From: Puia dinghuensis
Lineage (GTDB): Bacteria > Bacteroidota > Bacteroidia > Chitinophagales > Chitinophagaceae
Direction: 5' to 3'
DNA: 8,061 nt
Assembly (NCBI GenBank): GCA_026224995.1
Contig: JAMFRX010000289.1
Span: 1-8,061 of the forward strand
Shown here: positions 6,599 to 8,061 of the stretch, one piece after another
Layout of the letters: every line of letters begins with the position of its first letter
Position numbering within the stretch: position 1 is the stretch's first letter
Position numbers and translations under genes: made by a program
The notes under the pieces: model-generated
The model's input: only the letters and a program-made list of their open reading frames with translations
Told to the model about the DNA's origin: nothing
Databases searched by the model: none

Positions 6599-7132
6599 AT
6601 GGAAAAAAATGAAATTGCCTCACAGATCAAGGAAACCTGTTCGGCCCTGATCTGGGCTTTGGAAGGCTTTGGTGAAAAGGAGTTCAATACCGTGCCGCAA
6701 CAGGGGGGCTGGACGGGTGGGCAAGTAGCGCAGCACCTGCTGTTGTCGGCAGGAGTGGCGGAGGCCATTGCCGGCCGAACGGAGCCGACATCGCGGTCGC
6801 CGGATGAAAGGGTCGCCGCAATCGGGGCCATCTTCCTTGACTATACCATAAAGCTGCAGTCGCCGAATTTTATTATCCCCGCCACCGCCATTTATCATAA
6901 AGCCGAAATGACCGATAAGCTAAAGACCGTCTGGACCAAGCTGGGGCAGGCTGTTAACCTGCTGGATCTTTCCGTCACCTGTCTGGACGCCGAATTCCCG
7001 ACATTGGGCTATCTTACCCGGCTGGAATGGATCGTCTTCTACATCTTCCATACCCAGCGGCATATCCGGCAATTAAAAAATATTCAGGGAGTGTTATCCC
7101 CGGCCGCAGGACCGGCCAAGCAGCATACATAG
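6599..7132 (+). CDS. DinB-like (DinB_2/YfiT) putative metal-dependent protein
   Basis: A 177-residue cytoplasmic protein of the DinB/YfiT superfamily, four-helix bundles that usually bind a divalent metal through three histidines. The expected pattern is present: WTGGQVAQHLLLS (38-50) supplies His46, and FHTQRHIRQLK (150-160) supplies His151 and His155. Length is normal for the family. There is no signal peptide. The biochemical role is unknown; relatives include thiol-dependent transferases and stress proteins, but nothing here picks one. The ATG at 6599 was chosen because it gives the typical helical N-terminus and nearby upstream ATGs (6583, 6591) are in other frames. The 84-base gap before it shows no clear promoter, only a TTTG at 6575. 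Its 3' end overlaps the convergent minus-strand gene by 39 bases. The GC-rich overlap encodes a loose Pro/Ala tail, so the extreme C-terminus is probably disordered. Confidence 0.82.
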   Translation: MEKNEIASQIKETCSALIWALEGFGEKEFNTVPQQGGWTGGQVAQHLLLSAGVAEAIAGRTEPTSRSPDERVAAIGAIFLDYTIKLQSPNFIIPATAIYHKAEMTDKLKTVWTKLGQAVNLLDLSVTCLDAEFPTLGYLTRLEWIVFYIFHTQRHIRQLKNIQGVLSPAAGPAKQHT

Positions 7133-8061
7133 GATGGCTACCGCTACGAAGGCCAGCCAATAGGCCGGTCGGCGGGAGAGGGCTTTGGCTTTTAGCTGTT
7201 CGGCCTGGGCACGGTATTCCGCCGCCAGCTCCTGCAGCTTATGGAGGAGGGATTCTTTGTCCTGCTGCTGAGCGCGGATGGTTGCCAGCTGTCCCTGCAG
7301 GAACTGCACCTGCTGTTCCTGCACGCCGGACATTTTGCCGTTGAGCTCTTCCAGGCTGCGGATCTTCTCCTCGAGGTTCCTTACCTGCTTGTCATAATTG
7401 GCGCTTAGCTGGACCGTGATCGTTTCCACGAGCCGGGCCTTTGAGTTTTGGAGCTCGGCCACGGTATCGTTATAGATCCGGTGGAGATACTGACCGAGCG
7501 CGGTAGGGGTGATAAACGCCTTGTCCGCCATTTTCTGGACGAGGGGGGTATCTTCCTTATGACCGATGGCCGTCAGGAATAAAGGCCTAAGCTCGAGACA
7601 GTAGGCCGCTATCGCCGGGCTGTCGAAGACCTCGAGGTTATCGCCGCCACCGCGGGAGAGTACGAGGAGATCGGTAGCGGCGGGGTCGTTGTACCGGCGC
7701 AGGGTTTGGATTATTTCGGTCTCCGCGTGCAGGTTTATCCTTTCGAAATGGATATCGTAAAACCCAATGGCCTCTTCCAGCGCGTGTTTTATATCGCTGT
7801 CTATGATGGCGGTCTTACCGATAAGGATGGTGATCCTTACCGTCGTTTCGCTGACAATGTGGTCTTTTATGAAGCTGTCTACATCGCTGTAACCCAGAGA
7901 AGCCTTTTTCTGCTGAAGCGCGATCGCCTCGATGTCCTTTTGGGAATATTTACTGATGGTTTGCTGAACCAGCTGGGTCATATTGGCATGAACCTCGATC
8001 CGGCCGCCGTTGAGCACTACACGCTTTGTGATATATCCATAGAATTCGATCATCTTACCAG
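7094..8061 (-). CDS. Exonuclease VII large-subunit-like (XseA-like) protein with C-terminal membrane anchor, 5' end off-window
   Basis: The frame is open to the window edge. The first Met in view is at 8053 (residue 1 here), but GGT AAG codons continue upstream, so an OB-fold-like N-terminal domain is probably missing from view. The XseA core is clear: DLLVLSRGGGDNLEVF (128-143), FLTAIGHKEDTP (159-170) and MADKAFITPTALGQYL (175-190), compare RGGGS, GHETD and ADxRAxTPSAAAE of XseA. By-eye alignment places Asp87, Arg134, His165 and Asp168 on E. coli Asp155, Arg205, His238 and Asp241. Thus nuclease activity is plausible, although the Ser/Thr-Pro-Thr-Gly loop is replaced by IGKTAI (78-83). A Gln/Glu/Lys-rich coiled coil runs from about 196 to 292. 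After a basic Arg-Arg it ends in a transmembrane helix (about 297-313) and a Cys/Arg/Gly tail. Canonical XseA is soluble and pairs with XseB; no xseB follows here. Confidence 0.8.
   Translation of the reverse strand, partial: GKMIEFYGYITKRVVLNGGRIEVHANMTQLVQQTISKYSQKDIEAIALQQKKASLGYSDVDSFIKDHIVSETTVRITILIGKTAIIDSDIKHALEEAIGFYDIHFERINLHAETEIIQTLRRYNDPAATDLLVLSRGGGDNLEVFDSPAIAAYCLELRPLFLTAIGHKEDTPLVQKMADKAFITPTALGQYLHRIYNDTVAELQNSKARLVETITVQLSANYDKQVRNLEEKIRSLEELNGKMSGVQEQQVQFLQGQLATIRAQQQDKESLLHKLQELAAEYRAQAEQLKAKALSRRPAYWLAFVAVAILCMLLGRSCGRG

Noticed and set aside
7102..7117. GGCCG/CGGCC inverted repeat in the convergent overlap, possible bidirectional terminator
   Set aside because: Only five paired bases, six-base loop and no T-run on either side; GC-rich coding sequence explains it.

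Overview
The window looks like a chromosomal segment from a Bacteroidota bacterium, most likely the Chitinophagaceae. The reasons are protein style (SPII lipoprotein with a Cys-Lys-Lys start, a stand-alone DUF3347 protein, a galactanase-type enzyme next to a ketogluconate/galactonate module), the absence of convincing Shine-Dalgarno sequences, and promoter elements of the TAnnTTTG type. The lineage is inferred from these features without any database search. Coding density is high: the largest gap between genes is under 90 bases, and no tRNA, rRNA, CRISPR array, insertion sequence or integrase is visible.

Region 1 (1-1755) is a translationally coupled plus-strand operon. It holds the 3' end of a probable GH53-like endo-galactanase, a KDPG/KDPGal aldolase (eda/dgoA type) and 2-dehydro-3-deoxygalactonokinase (dgoK). 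Both junctions are 4-base ATGA overlaps. Together they suggest galactan breakdown followed by De Ley-Doudoroff galactose catabolism: galactonate, then KDGal, KDPGal, and finally pyruvate plus glyceraldehyde-3-phosphate. Region 2 (1778-3334) has a classical thioredoxin and a large secreted lipoprotein with one Asp-box, probably a beta-propeller of unknown role.

Region 3 (about 3385-6514) is a copper-handling cassette. It begins with a perfect TATTTTTG promoter element placed so close to the first ATG that the mRNA should be almost leaderless. It encodes a small secreted Cys-rich protein, a secreted DUF3347 protein and a CopA-type multicopper oxidase. The oxidase has a Met-rich insert, and its last ~170 residues look like the outer-membrane barrel of CopB, which would make it a CopA-CopB fusion. 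A compact G-quadruplex motif lies on the minus strand just upstream of the cassette.

Region 4 (6599-8061) has a DinB-like metalloprotein on the plus strand, converging with and overlapping by 39 bases a minus-strand gene that runs off the window. That gene encodes an exonuclease VII large-subunit-like (XseA-like) protein. It keeps the expected catalytic residues but ends in a long coiled coil plus a C-terminal transmembrane helix, and no xseB follows it. This membrane-anchored XseA relative and the CopA-CopB fusion are the most unusual items in the window.
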